Notes: generated from the sequence alone by a model not told the origin. Counted from the first letter of the stretch, positions 18,842 to 27,049 are shown. The stretch: 64,000 bases of DNA from Cellulophaga sp. BC115SP (GCF_009905545.1 NZ_JAAALB010000003.1:124001-188000); one strand, 5' to 3'. Numbers and translations: made by a program.

Positions 18842-19339
18842 TCAAAAAAACATAATCATAATATATTCACCAAGGGCAAAGCCTGACCAGAGTAACATGG
18901 CAAGGCATAAAGCAATTTTTCCAACCATGCCCGTAATAAGTCCTATAAACGAACCGATGGCAGCTTTCAAAGCTTTTGAAAAATCAGCGCCATTGATAAG
19001 TTCGCCAATCAAAGCGCCCAAAAATGCACCTAATAACATCCCTACTGCTGGAATAAAAAACATACCAATCAATAAACCTATCGTAGATCCAATGGCTCCG
19101 TATTTGCTTCCTCCAAACTTTTTGGTTCCCCAAACTGGTGCATAGTAATCAAAAATAGCCATTGCTACCGTCAGTCCTGTAAATACAACCAAAGTACTTT
19201 TATTGAACTCGACAAAGCGGGTATAGTGTAAACAAAACATTCCCGCCAAACTCAAGGGTGGACCTGGGATAGGAAGTACAGCCCCAGCTAAACCACCAAG
19301 TAATAAGCCAATCGCAAGAATCGTCAGAATAATGTCCAT
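18842..19339 (-). CDS. DUF456 family membrane protein
   Basis: A 165-residue, very hydrophobic protein with about four membrane segments rich in Gly and Ala (GLLLGGLAGAVLPIPGPPLS; GAIGSTIGLLIGMFFIPAVG; LGAFLGALIGELI; FIGLITGMVGKIALCLAMLL). The PIPGPPLS motif after the first helix and the glycine-zipper helices are typical of DUF456. The function is unknown. I start at the ATG at 19339 (MDIILTILAIG); the longer frame to 19378 would need a TTG start and add 13 polar residues. Confidence 0.85.
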   Translation of the reverse strand: MDIILTILAIGLLLGGLAGAVLPIPGPPLSLAGMFCLHYTRFVEFNKSTLVVFTGLTVAMAIFDYYAPVWGTKKFGGSKYGAIGSTIGLLIGMFFIPAVGMLLGAFLGALIGELINGADFSKALKAAIGSFIGLITGMVGKIALCLAMLLWSGFALGEYIMIMFF

Positions 19340-19402
19340 AGAGATAAAAGTTGTAAGTTTTGAGGAAGAAATAGCCAATACTGACTCCTTACAATCGTTA
19401 GC

Positions 19403-20467
19403 CTATGGCAATGTATAGGATGCCGAAATAGGATAATGGTCGGAGTATTTTATTTCGCTGTGCGTGATAAAAGAATGTATTTTGATTTTATCACTAAAAA
19501 ACTGATTGTCAATTCTTACAAACTTAGGGCTTCGATTCAGGGTAAAACCAAAACCATTACCAGCTTTTTCAAAAGCATTTTCAAGTCTATCTCTTACATG
19601 ACCATAAGCTAGTCCATAAGGCACTTCGTTGAAATCACCACAAACTATAACAGGGTAGGGGCTTTCATCGATAAGCTTTTCGATAGACTTAATTTCGCGA
19701 GCATGGTCAATAAAGCCTTTTTTCAAAGATGATAGGATATCTCTTCCTTCAGTTTTTACCATGGCTTCATCTTTGTTATTGAACGCTTTTGCTACTTTCC
19801 CCACACGGATACCCATTGATTGTAGCTGAAGGTTGATAATACGAACAGTATCTTTTCTGAAAATTATATCAGCCAATAAATACCCATTACTTGTACTATT
19901 GCCAGGAAAAGCTTTGCCTTTTTTGTTGATGATAGGATACCTCGAATAAATTACCAAAGTAGAGTAATATCCCTTTGGATCAGCATTTATGGCTCTGTAT
20001 GGATATTCTTTTTTGAGTAAATCTGCGGCAAATCTTCCGTCTTCATTAGAGGTTTTGCTAAACTCCTGAAAGCATATGATATCTGCATCGAAGTGTTCAA
20101 CATAGTCAAACAAGGATTCTTTATCGGATGGTTTTAGTCCTTGAAAACTGAAGACATTGTAGCTCAAAACGCTTAGTTCGTCGTTGGTAGTTTCATGAGT
20201 AGGCGAAAACTGAATTGTGCGTACCGTAAATGGCCACCCCATAAACCAAATAATCAAAAATACCCAAGCTCTAGATGGACGAATATATAGCCAGATTAGC
20301 CCCAGAATTAAACAAGCTCCTTGGGCTATAGGAATGGACATCATCACAAACCCTGCGAACCAATGTTCCCATACAATGGTATAGCCCAAAAAGTACGCGA
20401 ACAAAGTGTACATACACAGCGGTAAACTGCTGAGCCAAAGCAAAGAAGTGGCAATCTTTTTTATCAT
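19403..20467 (-). CDS. Membrane-anchored endonuclease/exonuclease/phosphatase family protein
   Basis: A 354-residue protein. Three N-terminal hydrophobic segments (about 1-85) are followed by an EEP domain (about 100-354). The catalytic motifs are complete: LSVLSYNVFS, DIICFQEF (metal-binding Glu), IVCGDFNEVP (Asp/Asn), and SDHYPISASY (Asp-His pair). Such membrane-anchored EEP proteins are common in Bacteroidota and may hydrolyse phosphodiesters or phospholipid head groups outside the membrane; the substrate is not known. The 63-nt gap to the DUF456 gene on the same strand is compatible with an operon. Confidence 0.88.
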   Translation of the reverse strand: MIKKIATSLLWLSSLPLCMYTLFAYFLGYTIVWEHWFAGFVMMSIPIAQGACLILGLIWLYIRPSRAWVFLIIWFMGWPFTVRTIQFSPTHETTNDELSVLSYNVFSFQGLKPSDKESLFDYVEHFDADIICFQEFSKTSNEDGRFAADLLKKEYPYRAINADPKGYYSTLVIYSRYPIINKKGKAFPGNSTSNGYLLADIIFRKDTVRIINLQLQSMGIRVGKVAKAFNNKDEAMVKTEGRDILSSLKKGFIDHAREIKSIEKLIDESPYPVIVCGDFNEVPYGLAYGHVRDRLENAFEKAGNGFGFTLNRSPKFVRIDNQFFSDKIKIHSFITHSEIKYSDHYPISASYTLP

Positions 20468-20782
20468 AAGGTATTATTTGATATACAAATTTGGCAGGTT
20501 TTCTTTCAAAAACGATAGAATTTGCGAAAACTTGATATGATAGCATAAATCTTTTCATAATAAATTGCGAGTTTACAAAATAATTCATACTTTTGCGTTC
20601 CAATTTCAGAAAACACTGATTATCAAGTCTATTACATCGCCGAATATAGTATTAAGTTTAATTCTGAATTATCATAAAGTCTTTTGATGAAAATGATTTA
20701 TTATCAGTAAAAAGACTAAATATAGTAAAGAATTTTTTGATAGTGAGGCGATTAACACATAAACAATTAACGCATTTTTATC
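20468..20782. other. Intergenic region holding the rpmB promoter and leader (315 bp)
   Basis: This lies between the EEP protein (minus) and rpmB (plus). It contains the perfect promoter at 20565-20595, leaving an A/T-rich leader of roughly 180 nt before rpmB. The leader includes AAAGTCTTTTGATGA and TCAGTAAAAAGACT (about 20677-20717), whose AGTCTTTT and AAAAGACT parts can pair. No gene was seen. Confidence 0.6.
20565..20595 (+). promoter_or_regulatory. Promoter of rpmB
   Basis: TTG at 20565-20567, a 20-nt spacer, and TACTTTTG at 20588-20595 match the Bacteroidota TTG-N19/21-TAnnTTTG consensus exactly. The predicted start is near 20602. Confidence 0.8.
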
Positions 20783-21022
20783 ATGGCGAAGGTTTGTCAA
20801 TTAACAGGAAAGAAAACTCAAGTGGGTAACAACGTTTCTCACGCTAATAACAAAACTAAAAGAAAGTTTTATCCAAACTTGCACACTAAAAAATTCTTTT
20901 TAGAGTCTGAAGGTGTATGGGTAACTTTGAAAGTTTCAGCGAAAGCAATCCGTACAATCAACAAGAAAGGTTTGGAAGCTTCTTTGATTGACGCTGCTCG
21001 CAAAGGAACATTGAACGTTTAG
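20783..21022 (+). CDS. rpmB: 50S ribosomal protein L28
   Basis: A 79-residue L28, recognised by [27 protein letters not shown] at the start and ISAK-type [15 protein letters not shown] near the end. Length and basic character are normal. The first zinc-type cysteine pair seen in some L28 proteins is reduced to C5 only. In many Bacteroidota rpmB is followed by rpmG; here an intrinsic terminator follows at once and rpmG is not in the window, so it is monocistronic here. Confidence 0.97.
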   Translation: MAKVCQLTGKKTQVGNNVSHANNKTKRKFYPNLHTKKFFLESEGVWVTLKVSAKAIRTINKKGLEASLIDAARKGTLNV

Positions 21023-21045
21023 TTATACTTGTCTCCGACAATTTT

Positions 21046-21084
21046 AAAGCCTCTTCGTAATTATATTGCGAAGAGGCTTTTGTT
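21046..21084 (+). terminator. Intrinsic terminator of rpmB
   Basis: A perfect 12-bp stem: AAAGCCTCTTCG (21046-21057) with CGAAGAGGCTTT (21069-21080), followed by TGTTTTG. It lies 24 nt after the rpmB stop. Confidence 0.9.
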
Positions 21085-21161
21085 TTGTCTGGAGTTTGCG
21101 GCTTATCAAGCTGTTGTTCTAGAGCAAAACTAAAGAATGAACCATAGCCCTATTTCAAAAT

Positions 21162-21971
21162 ATGGATATACCTATCAAAGAACGCCAAATTGCAGAGTTC
21201 TGTCGTAAAGACTTATTGGAAGAGAATCAAAATCAAGTGATTAAAGTATCTTGTCAAACTGGAAGGGATGTAAAGAATATCCGTACCTCTATTGGTATAT
21301 ACTTTTATGATGAGTTACTATCTAGCATTTTGGGCAGAAGGCGAGAATTTATTTCGGAATACTATGATGGATTAAAAGAGCTACTAATTTACAAAGCTAA
21401 TCATGGTGAAATATATAGTGATGTACTAATCACATTATATCCTGATGGAAGTTATCAGTTTAATTATTGGTTTGATGAAGAACGACTTTACAATGAGGAA
21501 TTTAAAGATGCTGCAATGCTTTCACAAAGATATCCTCATCATCTTGCAGCTGATCTATTAGATTATGATTTACCTGATATCAACTTTAAGAAGAAATATG
21601 CTAAAATTATAATGACTCTTGAAATCAAAGCAGGTGAGCCAGTTGTTGATTTACGCTATAGAAATGGTAGAAATCAAATAAAACCTGTGTTTAATTTTAT
21701 GGATAATACTAGTCAATCGTACAGAGATAATGTTGAAAATGTGTTGACAGTTCTTAAGGAGGGTATCTTAGATCAATACAATGTCACGCATGGGATCATG
21801 AAAGAGTTTTGGGAACCATGGAACAAAATCATTATAGAAGTACCACCAAGTGGTATTTTGAATGAGTTAGAGGATATACATTATTACTTAGACGATAAGC
21901 CATTGGATAAAAAATATTTTACACGGGGTTATTTTGACATGGAAAAATGGGAATATGTGAAATATAAGTAA
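21162..21971 (+). CDS. Uncharacterised cytosolic protein (269 aa)
   Basis: No family was recognised with confidence. The protein is hydrophilic, rich in Tyr, Asp, Glu and Lys, without signal peptide or membrane segment. A strand-rich part (ILITLYPDGSYQFNYWFDEE-like, about 88-110) recalls immunity-type or DUF600-like proteins, but only weakly. Further features are a long charged middle and IIIEVPPSGILNELEDIHYY near the C-terminus. Base composition looks more A/T-rich, with more ATA and TTA codons, than the ribosomal and cofactor genes beside it, which could mark horizontal transfer. It stands alone, with rpmB's terminator upstream. Confidence 0.6.
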   Translation: MDIPIKERQIAEFCRKDLLEENQNQVIKVSCQTGRDVKNIRTSIGIYFYDELLSSILGRRREFISEYYDGLKELLIYKANHGEIYSDVLITLYPDGSYQFNYWFDEERLYNEEFKDAAMLSQRYPHHLAADLLDYDLPDINFKKKYAKIIMTLEIKAGEPVVDLRYRNGRNQIKPVFNFMDNTSQSYRDNVENVLTVLKEGILDQYNVTHGIMKEFWEPWNKIIIEVPPSGILNELEDIHYYLDDKPLDKKYFTRGYFDMEKWEYVKYK

Positions 21972-22122
21972 AATCATGTTTTAACCTCAGCACTCCAATA
22001 TATTCACAACCAATGCTCTATTTTATTTTAAATTTATGAAACAAAATAGCGCTCGATAACCGTTTAGTTATTGCTTGTCAGTGATATGATTAACTCCTGA
22101 CAATTTAATACCTCAATATACT

Positions 22123-23250
22123 ATGCTGACATCTTCTGAAAAAACTCGTTATCAAAAACATTTACTACTTCCTCAAATAGGTATTGAAGGACAAGAGAAG
22201 CTCAAATCTACCAAAGTGCTTGTGGTGGGAGCTGGTGGTTTGGGTTGTCCAGTGCTTCTTTACCTAGCCGCAGCAGGTATCGGCAAAATTGGAATTATCG
22301 ACAATGACGCCGTAGACTTGACCAATCTTCAACGTCAGGTTTTATACAAAGTGGAAGATATCGGCAATCCCAAAGCATTAGTGGCTACCAAGCGTCTTTT
22401 GGCGATGAATGATAGCATCGAAGTCGAAGCCATTTTACATAGACTCAAAAAAGAAAACGCTCTTCAGTATATTCAGCAATATGATATCGTAGTTGACTGT
22501 ACCGACAACTTCACAACTCGTTATTTGATCAATGACATTTGTGTCAAGCTCAATAAGCCTTTTGTCTATGGAGCAATCCACCAGTTTGAAGGGCAAGTTT
22601 CGGTATTTAATTATACCGATGCCAGTGGTCAACAAGGACCTACATACCGTTGTTTGTTTCCCGAACAACCTTCAGAACTAGAAATTCCTAACTGTGCTAC
22701 TATTGGCGTATTGGGTATTTTGCCTGGCACGCTAGGTATGTACCAAGCCAACGAAGTCGTAAAAATGGTAACAGGCATAGGCAAAGTATTGAGTGGTGAG
22801 TTTTTGATGATTGATTTACTAGAAAATACTTCTAGAAAAATAAAAGTAAAACGCCGTCCAGACGCCGAACAACTTGCTCGCCAGTCTGAGACACAAGAAC
22901 AAGAAGAAATTGCCTGTAAAACGAATATTATGAAAACACTTTCAGTGGAGGAATTACAAGAGAAAATCGAGGCTCAAGAAGATTTATTTCTCCTAGATGT
23001 TCGTAATCCAAATGAATATGAAATTTGTCATTTAGACAATTCGGTATTGATTCCGATGAATCATGTCCCTAATAATATCAAGCATATCCCACGTGATAAA
23101 CCCGTAGTGGTATATTGTCATCATGGTATGCGTTCGGCTTCGGTTATTCAGTTTTTAGAGCAAAATCATCAATTCGATAATCTTTATAACCTCACAGGAG
23201 GAATCAATGCTTGGGCTTATGAAATAGACCCACAAATGGATACTTACTAA
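22123..23250 (+). CDS. moeB: MoeB/ThiF-type adenylyltransferase fused to a rhodanese domain
   Basis: An E1-like enzyme that adenylates the C-terminus of a MoaD/ThiS-type sulfur carrier, joined to a rhodanese sulfurtransferase that could deliver sulfur. The adenylation domain (1-250) has GAGGLG (36-41), DND (60-62), NLQRQ (68-72) and the catalytic Cys C191 (EIPNCATIG). The rhodanese domain (about 272-375) has active-site C332 in YCHHGMRS. Unlike MoeB, only one Cys (C177) remains where a CxxC zinc site is expected, and the second CxxC is absent. No moa or thi gene is adjacent, so molybdopterin versus thiamine or another thio-carrier cannot be decided. Confidence 0.85.
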   Translation: MLTSSEKTRYQKHLLLPQIGIEGQEKLKSTKVLVVGAGGLGCPVLLYLAAAGIGKIGIIDNDAVDLTNLQRQVLYKVEDIGNPKALVATKRLLAMNDSIEVEAILHRLKKENALQYIQQYDIVVDCTDNFTTRYLINDICVKLNKPFVYGAIHQFEGQVSVFNYTDASGQQGPTYRCLFPEQPSELEIPNCATIGVLGILPGTLGMYQANEVVKMVTGIGKVLSGEFLMIDLLENTSRKIKVKRRPDAEQLARQSETQEQEEIACKTNIMKTLSVEELQEKIEAQEDLFLLDVRNPNEYEICHLDNSVLIPMNHVPNNIKHIPRDKPVVVYCHHGMRSASVIQFLEQNHQFDNLYNLTGGINAWAYEIDPQMDTY

Positions 23251-23328
23251 ATTTTGACACTATCGATGCAACTTCTTCGTTAGTTTTTACATCTAGGATG
23301 TAATGTTTAACCTAAAGTTTGTGTAGAA

Positions 23329-24042
23329 ATGAGAAAAATATTGATGGCGAGTATAGCAATACTCTTAGTAAGTGTAAGTGCTTGGGCACAAAATTCTCAA
23401 GAAATGACTGTTCAGGCTTTTACTAAAGTAGACTTTCAAGGAATCATGAAAGTAGAAATCGTAAAAGGAAACACCAATAAAGTTACAGCCGAGGCACATG
23501 GAAACCTCAGTTTAGACGATTTGACAATCTCCGTCTCTGGTGGTGAATTATCGGTAAAAACTAAAATCTTTAAACAACTTACTGAAAAAGATAAAAAAGC
23601 AAATGCAGGGAGCTACTATGAAGTCAAAGTAGTATATAGCGCCGATTTGAGTAGTATCAAAGGTGGTCGTGGTGCCGAATTACAATTTGGCAATGTTTTG
23701 GCAGGCAACCATTTGATTTTAGAAGGCAGCTCTGGGGCAATCATTAAAGCCGATTTAGACCTCAATACACTCGAAGTAGCAAGTTTGCAAGGAGCTATTG
23801 TAAATCTAGAAGGAAAAGCAAAATACCAGTCAGTCCGTGTAAATACAGGAGGACAATTGCACGCTTTTGATTTGAAAGCAGAACAAACCGATGCCAAAGT
23901 TAATACAGGAGGAATGGCAGAAGTAGCAACTTCACAATCGCTCGATGCCTCTGCGGGTACAGGAGGCTCTTTGACATATAAGGGAAATCCTAGTCAGAAG
24001 AGTATCAAATCTAATTTGGGAGGAGAAGTGAAAAGCTTATAG
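23329..24042 (+). CDS. Exported GIN-domain (DUF2807) protein
   Basis: A 237-residue protein with signal peptide (residues 1-20, cut after SAWA). The remainder is a repetitive right-handed beta-helix-like DUF2807 / 'head GIN' domain. It starts VDFQGIMKVEIVKGNTNKV and runs through many short strands with Gly/Ala/Ser turns (LILEGSSGAIIKADLDLNTL; VNTGGQLHAFDLKAEQTD; VNTGGMAEVATSQSLDAS). The family is common in Bacteroidota and may act at the cell surface, but the function is unproven. It is 78 nt after moeB and followed by a strong terminator, so it may share the moeB transcript. Confidence 0.85.
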   Translation: MRKILMASIAILLVSVSAWAQNSQEMTVQAFTKVDFQGIMKVEIVKGNTNKVTAEAHGNLSLDDLTISVSGGELSVKTKIFKQLTEKDKKANAGSYYEVKVVYSADLSSIKGGRGAELQFGNVLAGNHLILEGSSGAIIKADLDLNTLEVASLQGAIVNLEGKAKYQSVRVNTGGQLHAFDLKAEQTDAKVNTGGMAEVATSQSLDASAGTGGSLTYKGNPSQKSIKSNLGGEVKSL

Positions 24043-24068
24043 TTGCCAAAAGGCTGACCACAATCATG

Positions 24069-24101
24069 AATGCTTTATGAATACCATCATAAAGCATTTT
24101 T
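24069..24101 (+). terminator. Intrinsic terminator after the GIN-domain gene
   Basis: AATGCTTTATGA (24069-24080) pairs perfectly with TCATAAAGCATT (24087-24098) and is followed by TTT. It separates the GIN-domain gene from the sigma factor. Confidence 0.85.
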
Positions 24102-24148
24102 GCTTTTAAGGGCAAATTTGTCATATACAAAATCTATTCCCTTGTGTT

Positions 24149-24685
24149 ATGAAGCCATCCCAAGATAAACTATCTCTATTCAATTGGTTAATACAAAAAT
24201 ATCAGCGTAAGATTTATTGGCATGTGCGTAAAATGGTTGTCTCACACGACGATGCAGACGATTTGACGCAGGAGGTATTTTTGAAGGTATGGCAAGGACT
24301 TGATAATTTTAGAGGCGATTCTCAATTATTTACTTGGATATACCGTATTGCAACCAACGAATGTCTCAATTTTCTGAGAAATAAACGTAAAATGCAATTT
24401 TGTGAAATCGAAGATTTTTCAGAAGTATTTGTATCAGATAATAACCGTGACGTACTAATTTCGGGTGATGATATTCAGTTGGCGCTACAAAATGCTATCA
24501 TGACTTTGCCCGATAAACAACGTTTAGTATTTAATATGCGCTATTTTGATGAAATGCGCTACGAAGAAATTGCCAGAATAACAGGCACATCAGTAGGAGC
24601 GCTAAAAGCAACGTATTCGATAGCAGTACATAAAATCGAAAACTTATTACATGTCAATCAACATAAATTGCACTATGCTGCCTAG
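24149..24685 (+). CDS. ECF-type RNA polymerase sigma factor
   Basis: A 178-residue sigma-70 family protein with region 2 (DDADDLTQEVFLKVWQGLDN, then FTWIYRIATNECLNFLR) and region 4 (LPDKQRLVFNMRYFDEMRYEEIA, then GTSVGALKATYSIAVHKI). There is no region 1 or 3, as in ECF factors. It directs RNA polymerase to an unknown regulon. ECF genes usually sit beside an anti-sigma gene; here the downstream gene is convergent and the upstream gene lies behind a terminator, so no partner is visible. Confidence 0.92.
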   Translation: MKPSQDKLSLFNWLIQKYQRKIYWHVRKMVVSHDDADDLTQEVFLKVWQGLDNFRGDSQLFTWIYRIATNECLNFLRNKRKMQFCEIEDFSEVFVSDNNRDVLISGDDIQLALQNAIMTLPDKQRLVFNMRYFDEMRYEEIARITGTSVGALKATYSIAVHKIENLLHVNQHKLHYAA

Positions 24686-24712
24686 TGAGATTGAGTGAAT
24701 TGTGATTTAGTG

Positions 24713-24772
24713 AATTGTGAGTTGTGAATTGTGAATTAAGAATGAGTAATTCACAATTCATAACTCACAATT
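24713..24772. repeat. 25-bp inverted repeat between convergent genes
   Basis: AATTGTGAGTTGTGAATTGT... at 24713-24737 is opposed by its complement at 24748-24772 with one mismatch in 25. It is built from repeated GTGAATT units and preceded by GATTGAGTGAATTGTGATTT, which recalls the ends of family A. It can terminate both the sigma factor and the convergent gene. Confidence 0.8.
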
Positions 24773-24775
24773 CGT

Positions 24776-26179
24776 CTATTCTTTACGAGCTTGGTATTCG
24801 TCAGAAATTAATTTGAACACATAACCGCTAATCCATGCTACGTCACCACCTTTGATGAAATAGAAGCGTTTTTGAACGCCATCACGGTTCATTTCTTTAA
24901 TCAAAGTTTCTAACAATGCTGCACCAGCAATAATATCTTGTTGGTTATAGATTTTCGTAGTGATATTCTTTACGTCTTCTTCTGCAATAGCACGAACTGC
25001 TGGGTCTGTCACACGAGAGAAATCTGGGTTAATCAACTCCTCGTAGCTACTAGCACTCATTTGACGGAATTTACGAATATCTTCCAAACTTACTTCTACT
25101 GGACGACCGATAATCGCAGCGCGTTCTGGGTGTAAGAATGAATTCATTACAAACACGATACCTCCTAATAAAAATACGTTTTTGCGGTTTTTCAAACCTA
25201 CTTTACGGTTAAGTTCAAGCGCCAACTCTTCGCCAACTACTTTTACCTCGTCGTTTACTCCCTTGGTATATTCTTCCAAATTAGCATCTGGGAGTTTTTT
25301 CTTCACAATTTTTACAAAAGCCTTTGTACCATAAGGGAAGTTTACTGCTTCAAATTTGGTACGGCTCAATAAATAGCCTCCCTTGATATTACCCCCACCA
25401 ATATCCATTACAGATGATGACAAGTGTAATTCAGGAGCAACCATTGATAGTGCACCGTATTTAGCTTCGTCTTCAGCCGAGATAATATCAATTTTCTGAT
25501 TAGGATTTTTCAACGCGTCACGGATCGCAGCAATTACTTCTGCTTCTTTGCCTGGTTGTTTGTCGGTAGCTTGTTTCAATCCGCTACTCATTACAATAAA
25601 CATACGGTCAGACAATACGTTGTTACGAACTGTAGCTGTATCTACTAAGTCTTTGATAGCAGTTGCGGTTTCTTTGATAGCTTGAGGAGTCAAAGCACTA
25701 GGCTCAGTGTTGATTGACATACTCTTTTTGAGGTTGTAAGTAACTCCCTTTTTCGGCGAAACGGTTACCCCAATGATACTTAACTTCACACCTTTCGAGC
25801 CAATGTCGATACCTGCATAAAGTTCCTCGGCTTCTTTCAAACCATCGAGTAATTGCGAAATAGCTTTTTCGCTCATACCCATTTTCAATTTCTTATAAAT
25901 ATCAATCGCTTTGGAGAAGTTACGTGAGGCTTCCAACACGTTTTCTTGATCACGATACAAAAAGCCAAGGTTTTCATAAATAGCGGCTTCCCAGTATTCG
26001 TTTCGTCCACGAACCATTCCCAATGCTTTATTGAGATATTCTTCAGACTGGTCAAATTGTTTTACTTCGCGAAGGGTGTTAGCAATTTTAAGGTAACGTA
26101 ATGCAGTATTTACATCTTGGGCTGTGGTTACAATAATACTACTAAGGAGCAAAAAAAGAGTAAAAATGAGTTTTTTCAT
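24776..26179 (-). CDS. Exported TPR protein with a Ppx/GppA-like ASKHA domain
   Basis: A 467-residue protein of unusual design. A signal peptide (1-20, cut after TTA) is followed by a TPR-like helical region (about 24-118, with EQFDQSEEYLNKAL-type and NFSKAIDIYKKL repeats). The rest is an actin/hexokinase-fold domain resembling exopolyphosphatase/GppA: GIDIGSKGVKLSI (D125), MSSG (197-200), SAEDEAKYGAL (about 234-244) and MDIGGGNIKGGYL (D259), then VFLLGGIVF. Ppx/GppA proteins hydrolyse polyphosphate or pppGpp in the cytoplasm, so an export signal is surprising. Motif spacing looks intact, but activity is not certain. It is monocistronic, convergent with the sigma factor. Confidence 0.75.
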   Translation of the reverse strand: MKKLIFTLFLLLSSIIVTTAQDVNTALRYLKIANTLREVKQFDQSEEYLNKALGMVRGRNEYWEAAIYENLGFLYRDQENVLEASRNFSKAIDIYKKLKMGMSEKAISQLLDGLKEAEELYAGIDIGSKGVKLSIIGVTVSPKKGVTYNLKKSMSINTEPSALTPQAIKETATAIKDLVDTATVRNNVLSDRMFIVMSSGLKQATDKQPGKEAEVIAAIRDALKNPNQKIDIISAEDEAKYGALSMVAPELHLSSSVMDIGGGNIKGGYLLSRTKFEAVNFPYGTKAFVKIVKKKLPDANLEEYTKGVNDEVKVVGEELALELNRKVGLKNRKNVFLLGGIVFVMNSFLHPERAAIIGRPVEVSLEDIRKFRQMSASSYEELINPDFSRVTDPAVRAIAEEDVKNITTKIYNQQDIIAGAALLETLIKEMNRDGVQKRFYFIKGGDVAWISGYVFKLISDEYQARKE

Positions 26180-26496
26180 GTTAAAAGAATTTTATTAAAT
26201 CAGTCGTTGTGATTGAATACATATTATCTAATTCAAGAAGTAAGGAGAGAATGTTGGAGTTAGAACGGACCTTACCCTGTTGAGTGTTAGAAATGACACT
26301 GAGCGACTTGTGGCTAGAAATGTACGATGGGCTTCAAACTATTGCTAATTTGGGGTTTCTGATTTCGGAAATAGGGGCATACTACTTAGCTTCTTCTACA
26401 ATAAGAGTCCAAAAAGCAGGTAGTGCTTCCACAATCCAACATCCGATATCCGAAATAGATGATGCTTAAAATCCTTCGAACAGTCCCGACCTGTGG
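26180..26496. other. Intergenic region containing repeat B3 (317 bp)
   Basis: This lies between the TPR/Ppx-like gene and the small exported protein, both minus strand. About 120 bp is family B copy B3. The rest (26180-26336) should include the promoter for the TPR/Ppx-like gene; no perfect consensus was recognised. A short plus-strand frame across the repeat is not considered coding. Confidence 0.5.
26337..26456. repeat. Family B intergenic repeat, copy B3 (inverted)
   Basis: This is the reverse complement of the B1/B2 plan: AAACTATTGC, GGGTTTCTGATTTCGGAAATA on the left and ACAATCCAACATCCGATATC followed by CGAAATA on the right. The middle is diverged. The opposite orientation shows that the family is dispersed, not a local duplication. 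Confidence 0.75.
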
Positions 26497-26790
26497 CTAG
26501 GGATTTTGATATAAAGGAACTTTTACTTGAGTAGGATCAAGGTCTGTTGTATCTACTTTGGCAACTCGTTTACTCTTATTACCTTTTTTCTTTTTACTCT
26601 TAGTAGCTGATTTACTACTAGTGGTTGTTTTAGTACTTGGGCTTGGTTTAGCTTTTGTACTAGTTGCAGGTTTTTGTTGGAGTTTACTACTTACGGCAGA
26701 AAGTACAGACATACTACTCATGCTAATAACAAATAAGCATAGCCACACACTTGACCATGTTTTGAGTGGGGATAACACACGATTTAGCAT
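26497..26790 (-). CDS. Possible small exported Lys/Ser/Thr-rich protein
   Basis: A 97-residue frame with a plausible N-terminal signal sequence (WLCLFVISMSSMSVLSA, about 16-32). A low-complexity region follows (KPATSTKAKPSPSTKTTTSS, then KSKKKKGNKSKR), and then a short acidic and hydrophobic end. There is no recognised family. The combination of signal and basic low-complexity tail is often seen in real small envelope proteins, but low-complexity frames also arise by chance, and another frame is open on the opposite strand. Presence of homologues would decide. Confidence 0.4.
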   Translation of the reverse strand: MLNRVLSPLKTWSSVWLCLFVISMSSMSVLSAVSSKLQQKPATSTKAKPSPSTKTTTSSKSATKSKKKKGNKSKRVAKVDTTDLDPTQVKVPLYQNP

Positions 26791-26969
26791 AGGAGAATGG
26801 GTTTTACGGGTTTGGATAAGAAGGAATTATCCTTTTTTGACTTTAGTAAAGTAAGATAAAAAAAGCCTTTTTATCAATAAAATATTTGATAAATAAGCAC
26901 TGTCACCTTACTCAGTGATTTTAGTTAACCCTATTAGGTCAAAAAACATACCATTACACTATAAAAAAA

Positions 26970-27004
26970 CACGTAGCTCCTTGGTTTTTTCAAGGAACTA
27001 CGTG
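26970..27004 (-). terminator. Terminator of the amidohydrolase gene
   Basis: CACGTAGCTCCTT (from 26970) pairs with AAGGAACTACGTG (to 27004) with one mismatch; on the minus strand it is followed by a run of T. It lies 46 nt beyond the stop at 27050. Confidence 0.85.
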
Positions 27005-27049
27005 TGAAAGAAAAGTTTAATGGCGCTTATCTATCTGAAAATTAATTGA

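Noticed and set aside
26284-26469. 61-residue plus-strand frame ending HPISEID
   Set aside because: It runs through family B copy B3; the same HPISEI or HPISAI peptide appears in frames across B1 and B2, so it reflects the repeat, not a protein.
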